Position numbers and translations under genes: made by a program. Positions 44,000 through 57,687 of a DNA stretch of 64,000 nt are shown one piece after another. Location: assembly GCA_015680685.1 (NCBI GenBank), contig MNCI01029688.1:259132-323131 (forward strand). The letters run 5' to 3'. The first letter of the stretch is position 1; each line of letters opens with the position of its first letter. The stretch comes from Gnetum montanum. Lineage: Eukaryota > Streptophyta > Gnetopsida > Gnetales > Gnetaceae. Under the pieces are notes generated by a model. It made no database searches and had not been told where the DNA came from. It saw only the letters and a program-made list of their open reading frames with translations.

Positions 44000-44846
44000 T
44001 GAGGAAGTGTCTTCCTTAGGATGCGTCAATGAAATTTCCTCAATGTGATCCCATCGACGTGGTCAGGTTGATGCATGGTTTGATGCATTAATGTGACCTT
44101 GTCAACATAGTGTCTTGTCTTACCTATAAATACATGCTCACCACCCACATTGATGGCATCCATTCATTAGTTGCTAGTCGAACTCTTGCATTTTTGTCCT
44201 CCCAAAGTTAGAATATTTTCTAAGTGCCCACAGTAGGAGTAAGAAGTGTACAGATCTTTATTCTAGCATTGATGTACCTGAGCACCTCAATGTGAACAAC
44301 AATAAAGATGAGCTTTCTTCATAAACCTTGCATCATTTGGAATTAGTTTATTTTTTACATTAAATACATTTATTATTTGAGAAATTTATTTTAATGTAAT
44401 TAATTAATTAATTAATTAGAAACTAATTAATATACATAATATGACCATTTTGACCATACATTAATGTTTGGTAATCCTAGTAGTGCTTAATGCTTGGTAA
44501 CCCAGTAATGTTGCAACATGGTTGAGGATGTGTACAATAAATGGGAATGGATGCTTATGTTAGGATTAGTTAAGATATTAGTCAATCATTAGATTAATTA
44601 AACATTTAAGTACTTGATTTTCAGCTAAGTTAAAAATATAAAATGATAAAATCATATGCCTTAGTTACACTTAACCATACCTTTGCACTTCATAAGTGAA
44701 ACAGAAAAGACGATGATCATGTTTGTTAGATTCACTACTAAGACCTAGTATACTTAGAGAGCTAAAGTCTAAAATTTTTGACTAGATCACTTAGTGAACA
44801 TTAGTAATTCATATGGTTGGCTATAGGGATTGCTCACTGCTCATCA
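44000..44846 (+). repeat. 5' LTR of L2 copy 2
   Basis: TGAGGAAGTG to TGCTCATCA, 847 bp. TATAAATA at 44125-44132. U3 has ATGCATGGTTTGATGCATTA units. PBS TTGGCACCATTGCTAAGGA follows at 44847. Confidence 0.85.
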
Positions 44847-44995
44847 TTGGCACCATTGCTAAGGAATTTAGTTAGCTACGTGCGCTATCTAGAAGTTAGT
44901 GAAATTATATAACAACATTGTAATGGATCCAAAAGTTAACATCATTAAGAATGATAATAATAATAACAAGATCATAGTTTTTTTTTCAATTTAAT

Positions 44996-47420
44996 ATGGG
45001 TTCTTTTCATAGGGGAGATTCTCCATTGCCATACGAAGATAGATCTAATCAACAATGATGCAAAGGATCAAAATAGCTAGTGCCCCAACAATGCAAAGTG
45101 GTCTATAGTCATCTTGATAAGCATGTGCTAGAATTCACCTTCATCTTGCATCAGGATGAACAACTATAGTGGAGGGCCATGAAGGGAAACATTGTGTTGC
45201 CACCTGATCAAATCAATTCTTGTGATGCTACTCCAAATTCTCATAAAATTGGGCATCCATGGGCTTGATGTTGAATATGTTGTGCAAGACCATGACTATT
45301 AGGATTATCATTTCACTAACACATAATAGAACAAAGATCAACAATAGGAGATGCACTACAAGGCATCAAATGGAAAATGGTTCACAAACCCTTGTTCCTA
45401 CTTGGCCAGAAGAAAGGTAAGGATCCCTTCTCCAAGGCTTCTCAAAAAACTAACTCTCCTCCCTTCTTCTTTGATAAAGGAGGCCCTAAATAGAATTTAT
45501 AGTCCACTATAAACAATCCTGGTACTAGAAAGAATGGGTTCCATGACCATGGGGGATCTAAAGGAGGGAGTCAAGGTAGGAACCACAACAAGCACCAAGA
45601 CAGAGATAGACATGGTGAGCATGGCCATGACTAAAGGAGAAGGAGTAGTAGGCATTGCACTAGTGTTGGATCTCCTCCCTCTTTGCCTTCAATTTTCTCA
45701 TCTTGTTCCTCCTCTAGCTCTGATCGAAGTCATAGATGATGTGATTGTACAGAGGTGCCTAGTGAGATAGAGAGGATCATGGGGCCCACAAAAATAATAA
45801 AGACCAAGGACATAGGAAATCAAGGGAGGTCAATCACCATGAAAGAAAGGATAACAAAGGACATCATAAGCATCATGGCCATCACTAAGGCTATGACTAT
45901 GATAAGCATTTACTTGCAACAAGGAACATGATAAACATTGTAGAGGTTGTGAGAATTCCAACAAGGCATGTGAAAGATAGAAAAATTAAAAGGTTGAATA
46001 TGAAAAATATCTTCAAGTTTAAAGAGAGATACAAATTAGATCCATAAAATCATCTTTAAACCTTCACGATGCTTGTGTCTTGTAAAACATGGAAAAAATA
46101 GTAAAAACTAAAGCTTTTCCCAAGGACACTCACCAAGGAGGATAAAAGCTGGTACTAGTCCTTAGAGCTAAAATTAATTAGATGATGGAGTACGATGCTT
46201 GAACTATTCAATGATAAGTATCAAACATACTCTTGAGTGTCTAATCTGAGGAAGTAGATCCAAGGGTGAAGACAAGCAACACTTGAATCCTTGAATGCAG
46301 CCATGCTTAAATATTACTCTATATTGCATAGGTGCCTAGGCCAAGGTTTTTCTCAGTGGAAGTAGCTCTACCATATAGTAGATGGATTTTGAATAGAAAC
46401 AAGGAGAATTCTTGGGATCTATGCACAAGGAAGTCTTTCAAAACTTAGTATACATCAGATTCAAAGGCTAATTGAATAGGTAACCAGAAAAGAAGGAGAG
46501 TTGAGAAAAAGGAAAAGTGTGAAGGAGTACAATCGGGATCCTCCATTTGAGAAAGGGAAGTTTGGTTCTGTGACAACTAAGAGGAGGCACCACTTGATGA
46601 AGTGGTGCAATGTAAAACCTTACTGATCCAAAAATATATTTTTTAAATATCAACCAAGGTAGAAAAAATGTGGGATTTTTTGGATGAAAAATTCCATATT
46701 GCTCTTAGAATAATAGTACAAAGAGCAAGGTAGCAATTATAACCAAAGGAGAATGAAAGAAACTAAACATCGCCATCAAAGGGATAAGCAAAAAGCTACT
46801 ACCATTGAAGATGTTGTGGAATCTGAGATAGATGATTATGAAGGATGTGACATCTGCCACTATGAGCATCATAAGGGATTCTATCTCATTGTGTCACACT
46901 TATAGGAGTCTAGGTGTACATGCTAAATTTGACATTGGGAAGAAGACAAGAACCTAGAAGGTTTCCTTACCCTTAAGGAAACTACAGGAAATTCCATAAA
47001 AAACAAGCCTACTATCCAAGTGGAGCTCCACCCCAACCTCATGAGTAATACTAGCAATGGCAACATCCACAATCCTAGGGGATGCCACCACTAAGGTAGT
47101 AATACCCATATCAGTAGCCAAATCCCTATGGGTACTATGTTCAATAGCTAATTTCTCTATGTGATCCTTATAGTCACATCTCTTTTCAATACCACTACTA
47201 CCTTCCTAAATACTACAGAGCTGGATTGTCAAGATGGAAATCCTTATTTCCTTTCTACCCTCATCATTCTACACTTGTACATCCATCCTCAAATCAATTG
47301 CTACCAGCTCCATCCATGCATGAAAAAATTCCTACCCAGCTACAACAAAGAAATGACACAAGGGCTATTAACTTACAACTGACTCCTCAACTAAGTGAGT
47401 TAGAGAATAAACCTTGAAAA
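44996..47420 (+). pseudogene. gag of L2 copy 2
   Basis: ATG at 44996 opens MGSFHRGDSPLPYEDRSNQQ. The capsid domain lies at about 45980-46400. The zinc-knuckle-like motif is CDICHYEHHKGF at 46846; here both first Cys and the His remain but the last Cys is Phe, complementary to copy 1, which kept the last Cys. The ancestral motif can therefore be read as C-x2-C-x3-H-x3-C. The C-terminal Tyr/Pro-rich tail reaches about 47420. Stops and frameshifts throughout. Confidence 0.8.
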
Positions 47421-47429
47421 AGACCTTTC

Positions 47430-49076
47430 TTCTGAACCAACAATCCTTCTAGGCCCTCACCAACACCTTTGACTAATGACCCTACTTCTTCATAATCCTC
47501 TACAACCTCATTCAAGATCCCTTCAAACCAAATGCCTCCCAAAGTACATACTGTAATGTTGACACATGTGGTCACAAATTGGATTAAGACTAGCCACCTT
47601 CCTAGGAAAATATCTAATCCCATTAGTCCCCTCATTTATTTGGAAATCACTGGGAATGAGCCTTGCAAGGCTCTTCTAGACTGAGGTTTTGGTGTGAATT
47701 TGATCTCCCATGAAATGTACAAAACCTAGATCTTGCCTCCACTAAAGAGCAACATTCATCTTGAGTTGGCAGATTAGTCCATCACCATTTCCTTGGAATT
47801 GGTAAAGGACATTATGACCACCATCTATGGGTGGTCCTATCCTACTGACTTCCTAGTAATTTGTGTAACCAATTAAAAGGGGGGCTTACCAATCATCATG
47901 GGAAGTTCTTGGCTAAGCACAATAGATGCATAGCTAAGAAGTTGAGACCTCTCAATGGAAATTTCCAAGGAAAATAATTTTGGAATGATCAAGAGGAAGC
48001 GTGTTCCATGCATTACATATAGTGATAGAATGTGCAACTATTTGTAGAAATTATGGACCATGAAAAACACATCAATCACAACATGCAAATAGTGTGCCGA
48101 TGTAACAAAATTTCAAAGGTTCCTATACACAGTAGCCACAAAACAAGAGGCCACCCAGTGATTGATAGCTAATCAAGAATGTAATTCAACAATATACATT
48201 GAACCAACTAAGAGCATTACGAGTGTCTACATTAAAGGCATGGAAAAACTGGAGCAAGTTCATCACCTACTCTTTGATGATTAACCTAATGATACCAACT
48301 AGGGAGAGTTGGAGATATTTGAAAGTTTTAAATAGGGGCCCCTTGAGTTGAAAAATTTGCCAATTGAAATGCAATATGCTTTTCTAAAAAATGGCAAGAT
48401 GATCATTATCAATTTCAATCTTACTGTTGTGTAAAAAAAGAAGTTGTTGGAGGTGGTCAACAAATGGCCAAAAACCTTTACTTAGTCATATCCTGAATTT
48501 ACTAGGATTGATCCTAGTATATGCCAGCACCACATCTACATGAATCCTTCTATGAAGGTAAAGAGGTATTTGTAGTAGCAATTGAACTCCAAATTGAAGC
48601 ATATCATCGAAGAGGAGCTTGAATAATTTCTCAAGGGAAGGTTAATCTATATCATTACGAATAGTGAGTGGGTTAGCCCACTTTTGATAGTGCTAAAGAA
48701 AGGTGGAAAATGAAGGGTTTGCATCAATTTCAGGCTATTGAACATGCCAACATACAAAGGTCACTTTCCATTATCATTTGTGGACTAGGTTTTGGACACC
48801 ATTTCTGGGCATTACTACTATAGCTTTTTGGATGGTTGTAGTGGCTATAACTAAATTCAAATCACATCAAAAGATCAATCCAAAAAAATATCCATGAATC
48901 CCTAGGAGACTTTTGCATATACAAAGATGTTGTTTGGCCTATGAAATACTCGTACTACATTACAACATCTTGTCCTGAGCATCTTTCAACAATAGATTGG
49001 TAGTGGGATGGATGTATTCATGGATGACTTCCCCACCTATGGGGTCGCATTTGAGTAAGCCCTAGATCATTTTGAG
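47430..49076 (+). pseudogene. pol of L2 copy 2, first part (protease and RT to the MDD box)
   Basis: The RT first catalytic block FLDGCSGYN (48825-48855) keeps its Asp, and VFMDDFPTYGVAFE (49014-49060) is intact. About ten codons after the MDD box the frame meets TTGAG and element E. The protease region near 47680-47780 is decayed. The remaining pol codons resume at 61893 (AAAGTGCTAAAAATG). Confidence 0.8.
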
Positions 49077-49610
49077 TGATGGGTCATGGTTGGTTGCATC
49101 AATGAGGCCTTATTAATGTGACCCCATCAACTAGGCCCTGTCAACACAACCCCATTGATGAAAGGTCTATTTTTTGCTATAAATACGTGTTTATCAACCT
49201 CATTTATGGCATGCGATTGATAGTATTAGCTGAACTCTTATAGTTTGTTCATTTGAAAGTTAGGATATTTCTCCTAAGTACCTATAGAAAGAGTAATTGA
49301 GTGTATGGATCTTTATTTAAGCATTATTGTACCTGATCACAATAGTGTGTATGAAAATAAAGATGAGCTTCTTAATAAACTTGTAGCATTCTGGATAATT
49401 TAGATAAAAATCATATGCCTTAATTACACTTAACCATTCCTTTGTATTTCACAAGTGTAATTGGGAAGACAATGAATGAGCTTAGGGCAAGGTTCACTTC
49501 CTAGAAGACTACTACACTCGAAACTATGGAGTCCATGGAATTAGACCAGATTGCATGTGAACACTTTATGATTCATATGGTTGGGCGTAGGGGTACCTTG
49601 CCACTCATCA
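49077..49610 (+). repeat. 5' LTR of E, internally deleted
   Basis: 534 bp against 940 bp for the 3' LTR. TATAAATA at 49178-49185. One deletion removes about 350 bp after GCATTCTGGATAATTTAGAT (near 49405), joining directly to AAAAATCATATGCC; another shortens the U3 repeat array. Ends CCACTCATCA. Confidence 0.9.
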
Positions 49611-49629
49611 TTGACACCATTACTAGGGA
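49611..49629 (+). other. Primer-binding site of E
   Basis: TTGACACCATTACTAGGGA. All differences from the complement of tRNA-Asp are G-to-A or C-to-T. Confidence 0.7.
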
Positions 49630-49757
49630 CTTTGTTTGTTGAACATGTGCTATCTAGGATTAGTAACCATTATTAATATCATTGGATGAACTCAAGGTTA
49701 ACATCACTCTCGCATGACTTATAATTACAAAAGCACATTGATAATTTTCTTTTTTGA

Positions 49758-52075
49758 AAAATTTCTTCTTCCCATAGGCATGAAGATGTCAAACTGTCGA
49801 TCCCACAAGACTGCAAAGTGGTATATACTCATCCAGATGAGTATGTATTAGACTTCATCTTCATCCTACACCAGGATGAGTAGCTATGATGGTGTGACAT
49901 GGAGGGCAATATTATAATGTCCCCTAATCAATCTATGCCTAGGATGCTATTTCAGATCCTTACGAAGTTAGGCATCTTGAATCTTAATAAGGAATATGTT
50001 GTGAATGGTTATGAAACTTGGGACTATCATCCCATTGAAACATAATGTAAGTAAGATCAACATTAGGAGAAGCACCATGATTTTGCAAAGGGGAAACACT
50101 TCACTAATCCCTTATTCCTCTAAATCAAGATGACAATGAGGATCCTTCCTTTGAATGTTCTCAACATGAAGATTGTCCACTCCTAGTTGTTGGTGATGAG
50201 GGTGTGGCCCTAACCTTATGATCCACTATTGATAAACCAAGTTCAAGAAAAAGTGACAGTCAAGGTAGTAACTCAAGTAAGCATCACGATGGCAAGGGAT
50301 CCAAGGATGGTGGTCATTATGAGTGAAAACATGATGGAAAATACCATGGTGGTGGTGGTGGTCCACCTTCATCTTCATCCTCTTCATCCAATTTTGAACA
50401 TTCCTCTTCATCTACTAGTTCTCATAAGAACTACTATCGAAATAAGTGTGATGAAGATGATCAACAAGACAACAATGATTGTCAAGACCATCAAGAATGC
50501 AAAGGTGATAGGAATCATCATTGAGTCATCAATGTCATGATGATGATGAACCTCTATTCATGACTAGAAGTATGCTTAACATTGCAGAGGTAGAAAAGAT
50601 CCCAACCAAGCATGTGAAAGATAGTCGGATCAAGTGCTTAGACATGAATAATATCCCAAGATTTTAGGGGAGATACAACTCTAATTGATAGATGCATATA
50701 CAAGCTTTCAATGATGTTTGTGCCTTGTAGAACATTGAAAATAATTGGCAAAAACTAAAGCTTTTCCCCAGGGCACTCATCAAGGAAGCTAAAATCCAGT
50801 ACCGATCTTTGGAGCCAAAATCCATTCATCGATGGAGTACCATGTTAGAAATACTTAATGATAAATATTAGACATACTCCATAGTGTCTAACCTAAGAAG
50901 GCAAATCCAAGGCTAGAAATAAGGAACACATGAACCCTTGGATGCTACCATGGGTAGATACTACTCTCTCTTACATTAATTCCTTGGCCATGGTTATTCT
51001 CAAAGGGAACAACTCCACCACATCATAGATGGGGTTAGAGCAAAAACTAGAAGAACTCTTGGGGTTTATGCCCAAGGGAGAGTGTTTGAATTAAGAGCTC
51101 ATTAGATCCAAAGGCTTATAAAGTAAGTAGAGAAAGAAAAAGGTGAGTTGTGACAAAGGGAAAGTGCAGAAGAGTATAATAGGAATCCTTCTATCCAAAA
51201 AAAAGGAGGTCTAATTTTGTGACAAGGAGGAGTCACCACTCAATGAAGTAGTGAACAGAAAAACCTTTCCTATTCAAAAATATGTTTTTAACATTTCAGC
51301 AAAGGTTGATAAATTATGGGACCATTAGATGAAAATTTCCAAACTACTATGAAAATTGCTGAGGCATCCAAAGAACATTATAATGATCGTGACCATAGGA
51401 GGTAGAAAGAAGCTGAACATGCCTACTAGAGAGGTAAGGGTAAAGCTGCTGCCATAGAGGAAGTTGTGAAAACCAACTTTGATGATGATACTGGTTGTGA
51501 CATCTATCAATACAAATATGCAAAGGGGTGTTGCCCTATGGTGTCACACTTATAAGAGTCTGAGGTGTATGCATTAAATCCTTGACTAGCATGTAGGTAA
51601 GAACCTAGATGATTACCTTGTCCTTAAGGCAATCTGAGGCAGTTCCACTAGCAAAAACAAGGTTATTACCCAAGTGGAGCTCCACCACAACCATATGAGC
51701 AATACCAATAGTTGAACCAACTACAATTGTAGAGAATGCCACCACTAAGGAAACAATACCCTTATAGGCAACCATATCCATATGGGTACTATGTTCAACA
51801 ACCCATTTCTCCACAAAGTTCTACAAGCCATGCCTCATTTTAGCATCACTATTACCCTCCAGAGTATTATCGAACACATTCACCATCTACTCAAGGAGAG
51901 AACTCATATCAATAGCACCCTTTTCATTTGTTTGCACACATCCCTTAGCCCTCAACCTAGTTACCTCCTACTCCATCTGTGTAAGGAGAAATTCCTCCAT
52001 AGCTGCAACAATGAAATGCTACAAGGGCTATACATTCACAATCAACTTTTCCACTAAGTGGTTTAGACTAATCTA
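49758..52075 (+). pseudogene. gag of E
   Basis: The start aligned with the ATG of L2 is ATT here, so the initiator is lost. It continues CKVVYTHPDEYVLDFIFIL (shared with L2), a Gly/His/Ser-rich low-complexity part (50330-50420), the capsid domain (about 50625-51080), a helical segment, and a zinc-knuckle-like remnant CDIYQYKYAKGC near 51500 in which one Cys and the His have both become Tyr. Later comes a Tyr/Pro-rich tail. Many stops. Confidence 0.75.
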
Positions 52076-52079
52076 GGAA

Positions 52080-55000
52080 ATAATCCTTTTTTTGACCTAA
52101 CAATCCTCCCAAACCCTCTCAACCTAATGTAACTAGTTTCCTTGCATCTCCAACATCCTCATCCTCTGCATCAAACATCTTCGAGTGCCCTTCAAATCAA
52201 ACACTATCTTAAATCCATACTATGATGTTAACTCATGTTGTTTTTGATTGGACCAAGGATAGCAATCTTCCCACAAAAAGATATGACCTTGGAAGTCCAC
52301 TCATTTACCTACAAATTGCAAGACATGAGCCATGCAAGACTCTTCTTGATAATGGTTCTAGTGTCAATCTCATCTCTCATGACATGTACAAGGCATGAAA
52401 GCTTCCACCTCTTAAGAAAAGCAACATCCATTTAGAATTGGCAAACCAATCAATCATTGCTTCTTTGGGATTAGTGGAGGACATTGTAACCATAGTTAGT
52501 GGGTGGTCCTATCCTACCAAGTTTTTGATGATCAAAGTTAAAAACTACAAAGGTGACTTCCCCATCATTATGGAAAGAGCATGGTTAAGAACAGATGCAC
52601 ATATGGGCATAAGGAATATCTCCTTGGAAATTTTCAAGGAAAATGCATTTGGGAGGCTAGAGAAGGAGTGTATTCCATGCATCGCATACAGTGATAACGA
52701 GTGCACTTACATGTAAAAGATTTAGTTCATCAAAAGTACATACATTAAAGCATGAAATTAGTGTGCATAAGAAATAGATATTTAAAGGTGTCTATACATA
52801 GCAACAACAAAACAAGAGGACACCTAGTGGTTGACAATTGGCTCAAATAGTAACACATTATGCAAGAAACCAATTGAGGGCCTAACATGTGCTTTTGTTG
52901 AAAGCATGAATGAACTTGAGAAAGTTCATCACCAACTCTCTGATGATGAAGATGATGATACCTACTGGGAAGAGTTGAAAATCCTTGATAACTTTAAGTA
53001 GGACCCCTAGAGTTAAAAACTCTACTGATCAACATGGAATATGCATTTTTAAATAATGGCAAGCTAATCATAATCAATGCAAAACTTGATCCTGGATAAA
53101 AAGAAAAGTTGTTAATGGTGGTTAAAAAATGGCCAATAGCCTTTGCTCAGTCATATCTTGAGCTGAATTGAATTGATCCAAGGATATGCTAACATTTCAT
53201 TTACATCAACCTAGCCCTGAAGCCAAAAAGGTAACTACAAAGGTGGCTAAACCCCAAATTAAAGCAGATCGTCAAGGAGGAAATAGAGAAACTCCTCAAG
53301 GCAGGGTTCATCTATCCCATTGTAGATAGTGAGTGGATTAGCCCATTTGTAATTGTGCCAAAAAAAGGTGGCAAGTGGTGGGTCTGCATCGACTTCAAGC
53401 TATTGAACATGGCAACATTTAAAGATCATTTTCCATTGTCATTTGTGGACCAAGTATTGGACACTATCTCTGGGCATTACTATTATAGCTTCTTCGATGA
53501 TTATAGTGGCCATAACCAAATCCAAATTATGTTAAAAGATTAGGCCAAGAAAACATTCACAAGTCCATAGGAGGCTTTTGAATATTGTAAGATTCCATTT
53601 GCTCTATGCAATGCACCTACAACATTTCAATGCCTAGTCCTTAGTATTTCTTAGCAATACATTAGTAGCAAGGTAGAAGTCTTTATGGATGATTTTTCTA
53701 CCTATGGGGCTACATATGAGCAAGCCCTAGATCACCTTGAGTAGGTTCTGAAAATATTTTTTGGAACAAACCTTACGCTTAATTGGCAGAAAAGTCATCT
53801 AATGCTCTAGGAGGGCATAGTATTGGGGCATCAAATTTTACAAGAAGGGATTGAGATAGACCCAAAGAAGATAAGAGTAATCCAAGGAATAATAAGTCAA
53901 CCAAAGATAGTTAAAATTGCCTGATCATTCCTTGGACATACTAGCTACTACTAGCAATTCATATAAAATTTCTCTAAGATCACAAATTTTTTGGTCAAGC
54001 TTACGAAGAAAGATGATCCATTTATCTAAATCAAGAAGTATGAACATGCATTCCAATAGTTAAAGGAAAAACTCATATAAACTATAATTCTACAGGCACA
54101 AGACTAGTCCAAACCATTTCACATAATCAAAAATGCATCTAATTATACTTTGGGAGTAGTGCTTACACAGTTGGACGATAAAAAATATCCATATTACATC
54201 CACTATGCAAGCTGAAGCATTGTATATGCATAATTGAATTACATCACCATGGAGAAAGAATTAATGGTAGTGGTGTATGCTCTTGAAAACTCAAGCACTA
54301 TGTGCTTGGTTATAAGGTATTTCTACACACAAACTATAGTGAGATCCACTTCCTAATGAACAAGTTAACGATGAGCCCCTGTATCATATGGTGGCTCATG
54401 ATCTTGCAAGAATTAGATCTCACAATGGTTGATTGGAAAGGAATCTAGAATGTGGTCAATGACCACCTCTCTTAATTAGGATTCGATAATAAAAAGGAGG
54501 AGAGTCTACTCTTTGATAAGTTTTTAGACGAAATTCTCTTTACAGGAGTAATAAATGATCGAGTACCCACAAAAATAACATGGTACAATGGAATCCTCAT
54601 CTATCTTCTCACTAAGGAGATGCCACAAGATCTTGACTTTAGAAAGAAGCAAAAATTTCTTTATCAAGCCAAATACTTCATGGAAATCAATAGAAACCTT
54701 GACAAAGTGTGTGCTGATGTCCTAATTCATTGGTGTGTCCCTTATGAAGATCAATTGCACATTCTTCAGGATGCTCACAATGGACCTCATGAAGGCCACT
54801 ATGTAGGGAGATGCATAGACATACTTGATGGTAGGATACTATTGGCCTACAATCCTCAAGGATTCCCATCAATTTATCTGCTATTAACAAGATGATGGGA
54901 TGATCACTTGAATGAAAGATCCTCAATAGTGGATTCAACCACTAGAGCCCTTTCACATATGGAGCATTGACTTCATGGGTCCTAGCACATCCATCTCTAA

Positions 55001-55905
55001 TGAAAAGGCATATATCATCATAGCAATCAACTACTACACCAAATGGGTAGAAGTAGTAGCCATCATTGATTGTACATCATTCACTACTACTAGATTTATA
55101 TAACAAAATGTTGTAAACAAGTTTGGGGTGCCACATGCATTAATTTCTAATAATGGAACTCATTTCACAGGTGCCAATTTTAGAAAGTTGATGTAATGCT
55201 TGGGGGTTGAACATAAATTAATAGCACCCTATCACCCCAAAGCCAATAGCCAAGCCAGGGTAACCAACAAGGAAATCAAAAAGATCCTAATAAGGACCAT
55301 AAGAAAATATAGGAAATATTGGAGCACAAAACTCAATGATGCCCTATGAGCCTACTGCTCAACATGGAAACTTCTTATTGGCTACTCTTCCTACAAGCTA
55401 GTGTACAAAAAACTTCCAATGCTCCCAATTCAATCTGAGCTCTGTACACTCTCAACAACTTGTGATCTAAATATTGACCTAAGTCTAGCACAAAAAGAAA
55501 GACTGATCAACCTCAATGTGCTAGATGAAAATTGATTGGTGGCCCTATCTTTGAATGAGGTGCACAACACATTCAATAAGCAATGTCATGATCTCAAAAT
55601 ATGAAAAGTAAAATTTCATCTAAAAGATAAGGTTCTCTAATAGAATCCCACACACATATCCCAAAAGACAAAGTTTCAAAAATTGCGGGAAGGACCTTAT
55701 ATAATTGATCAAACATTTTCCTTTGGGGCCATGTTAATCTACAAGCCTAGAAACCCAAATAAAAAGTAGTTGGTTAATATCCAACAAGTAAAACCTTTCC
55801 TCAAACCAAGACAAGCCAATGCAACTACCACGTCAATGGATGGACAACCATGCTCCATTTTCCAGATTTCCTCCTTTCAACATAGTCATGGAGGAGATGG
55901 CCACC
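52080..55905 (+). pseudogene. pol of E (protease, RT, RNase H, integrase)
   Basis: Protease: LLDNGSSVNLISHDMYK at 52342-52392, and the frame 52438-52716 is still open. RT: about 53220-53930, open at 53355-53543, with GGKWWVCIDFKLLN, the intact catalytic block FFDDYSGHNQI (53491-53523) and VFMDDFSTYGATYEQALDHL (53679-53738). RNase H: about 54110-54480, with a frameshift near 54285. Integrase: about 54500-55500, with HILQDAHNGPHEGHY, then NYYTKWVE (first catalytic Asp replaced by Asn), LISNNGTHF (second Asp is Asn) and YHPKANSQARVT (Glu replaced by Arg). RT retains more of its motifs than integrase does. The end near 55770-55905 contains VNIQQVKPF and a short tail shared with L2. Confidence 0.85.
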
Positions 55906-55929
55906 TTATTGACCATCCACATGGCTCCT

Positions 55930-57386
55930 CAGTCTTTCACTTTTTGTTTTACACATTTTTGTTTTACACTTTGTTGATTTTTACTTTTTTCTTTTTTTTC
56001 ATTCTATTTATTTTCTCAATTTTTTGTTTTACAACATTGTTAGTATGTTTTACCTTTCTCTATTATTTTACCCTTTCTTATATATTTTAATTTGTTGAAG
56101 TGCTTTATTACCGTAGGACACAGTGCCACTATTGTTGTTTACTAATGATGGTTTGTGCTTAATGTTGTGATTGTCAATGTGTGGTTTCTATTTTTGAATT
56201 CTGATGTCTAATGAATGTGACATGGTTTATTTTTCATGAAATAGGTAGTGAGTCCATGTCATCCACGCATTCAAAAAACTCTATGATTTTCTTTATTCTA
56301 GAAGTTTGAAGTCCCTTTCATTAAAGAAACTTTTTATCAATTAATGACCTTGGTAGTTTTTGGAATTGAGAAGGATTCAGATATTTGTATAGGGTGTAAA
56401 TGCAAGGGGACTCAATACTCTTTGTACTCTTCTTCTTACTTGAGTGCTTGTATCTTCTCATGTACTTCTTACCATTCCATTCCAACCACTAATAGGAAGT
56501 CAAATAAAGTGTTTTCATGGTGTGGTTCCCGTGCAAAAGATAAAAAATGAAAAAGAAAAATACAAAAAAAAACACATGATAGGGATTTAAAGCACATCCC
56601 TTAGACAAATAAATGGGCTATAAGAACTAGTTATGGGACTAAAAAGACATGTTACCCATGCCTGAAGATCCCCTCTAACTAAGGCCCTTTGTGACTTCCT
56701 ACTTCCCTTTTCTTCTCTTTATAGAATAGTGGTTGTTTTGTGAAAGCACTCTTGTGTCTTAAGTGGGTAGATCGATCTTGGAGTGGTTATGCAAAGTCAT
56801 TGAAAGAGGTTGGTTTTACTCTAGACTAAGGATGGATCTTCGCAAGGGACTTCTTATGACCTCAATTTAGGATTCCATCCCACCTTCTCAGTCATCCATC
56901 TATATTGCCATAACTCACCTCACTGCTAGTTTCTATGTTATGTCTAATGTCTTATTTTGACATGTTGAAATTCCTGGATGGATTCTTCTAAGTTGGTCCT
57001 TAACTTTTCATGACCATTAATCAACTATGGGGCCTGCAGGCTCCTTAGTTGAGGTTGTGCAAGGGCAAAAAAAAAGGGCATCTGCCTACTATGGGGAGGA
57101 CCCAGTTGCATATATTTTGGCTTGGTTAGTTAAGTTCCTTACTTTAGACATTGTTACAATCCTATCTTTTGCATATCCTGTTATGTATCCTACTCAGTGC
57201 TCCTTTAAAATTTCATTAAATTCATTCTCCATACCATTTTCTAAATTTTCTAAATTTCTAAGCTCCAAAATCCTCTTCCACTATTTTCATTTTGTTCATG
57301 GATTTTTGAGCTTCCATTTGATCCAAATTTCACTCAAAAACTCCTTGTATTTTAAAAGCTTGACCAAAGTCAATAGAAGTCTACAA
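55930..57386 (+). other. T-rich tract and conserved spacer (E)
   Basis: T-rich tract at 55930-56100. Block I AGTGAGTCCATGTCATCCAC at 56247-56268; block II AGGGTGTAAATGCAAGGGGA at 56391-56423; block III with AAAGACATGTTACCCATGCC at 56635-56680; block IV AAGGGCA, then TATGGGGAGGACCCAGTTG at 57049-57107. The longest plus-strand open stretch (57027-57389) overlaps block IV but has no counterpart frame in the other elements, so I do not call it a gene. Confidence 0.6.
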
Positions 57387-57475
57387 TGATCAACAACTAC
57401 GTTGACAAGGTCCCATCGATGTAGCCAACTCCATCAATGGGGCCTTGTCAACACATGTTAAAAACTCCATATATA
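57387..57475 (+). promoter_or_regulatory. U3-like repeat module and TATA box upstream of ORF3 (E)
   Basis: CCCATCGATGTAGCC, CCATCAATGGGGCC and GGCCTTGTCAACACATG echo this element's LTR (ATGTAGCCCCATCAACTAGG and AGCCTTGTTAACACATCA at 60995-61068). ATATATA follows at 57469-57475. The GATATC repeats of N1/N2 are absent here, as they are from the E LTR. Confidence 0.7.
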
Positions 57476-57687
57476 CTATTGCATACTTTGCAATTTTTTG
57501 ACATTTTCTTCATAACATTAGGGGAGTTTTTGCCATTTTTTAGAGCCCATAACTTCCCAATAGTTTATCCAAATCACTCCATTCTTTTGATCCTATAGCT
57601 ACCAGAGGTAAGCTCTTCATTGTGGGGACTACAAACCTGAAGGTTTTCAATGAAACTTTTTGAAATTTTTTCTAACTCCCCTAAAGG

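Noticed and set aside
50330-50420. ATGGTGGTGG repeat as a functional microsatellite or separate ORF
   Set aside because: It is the low-complexity part of gag found at the same place (poly-Ser/His) in the other elements.
57027-57389. 120-codon open stretch in the E spacer as a gene
   Set aside because: The frame is not kept in N1, N2 or L2; it overlaps the non-coding block IV and ends in low-complexity Phe/Ser-rich sequence.
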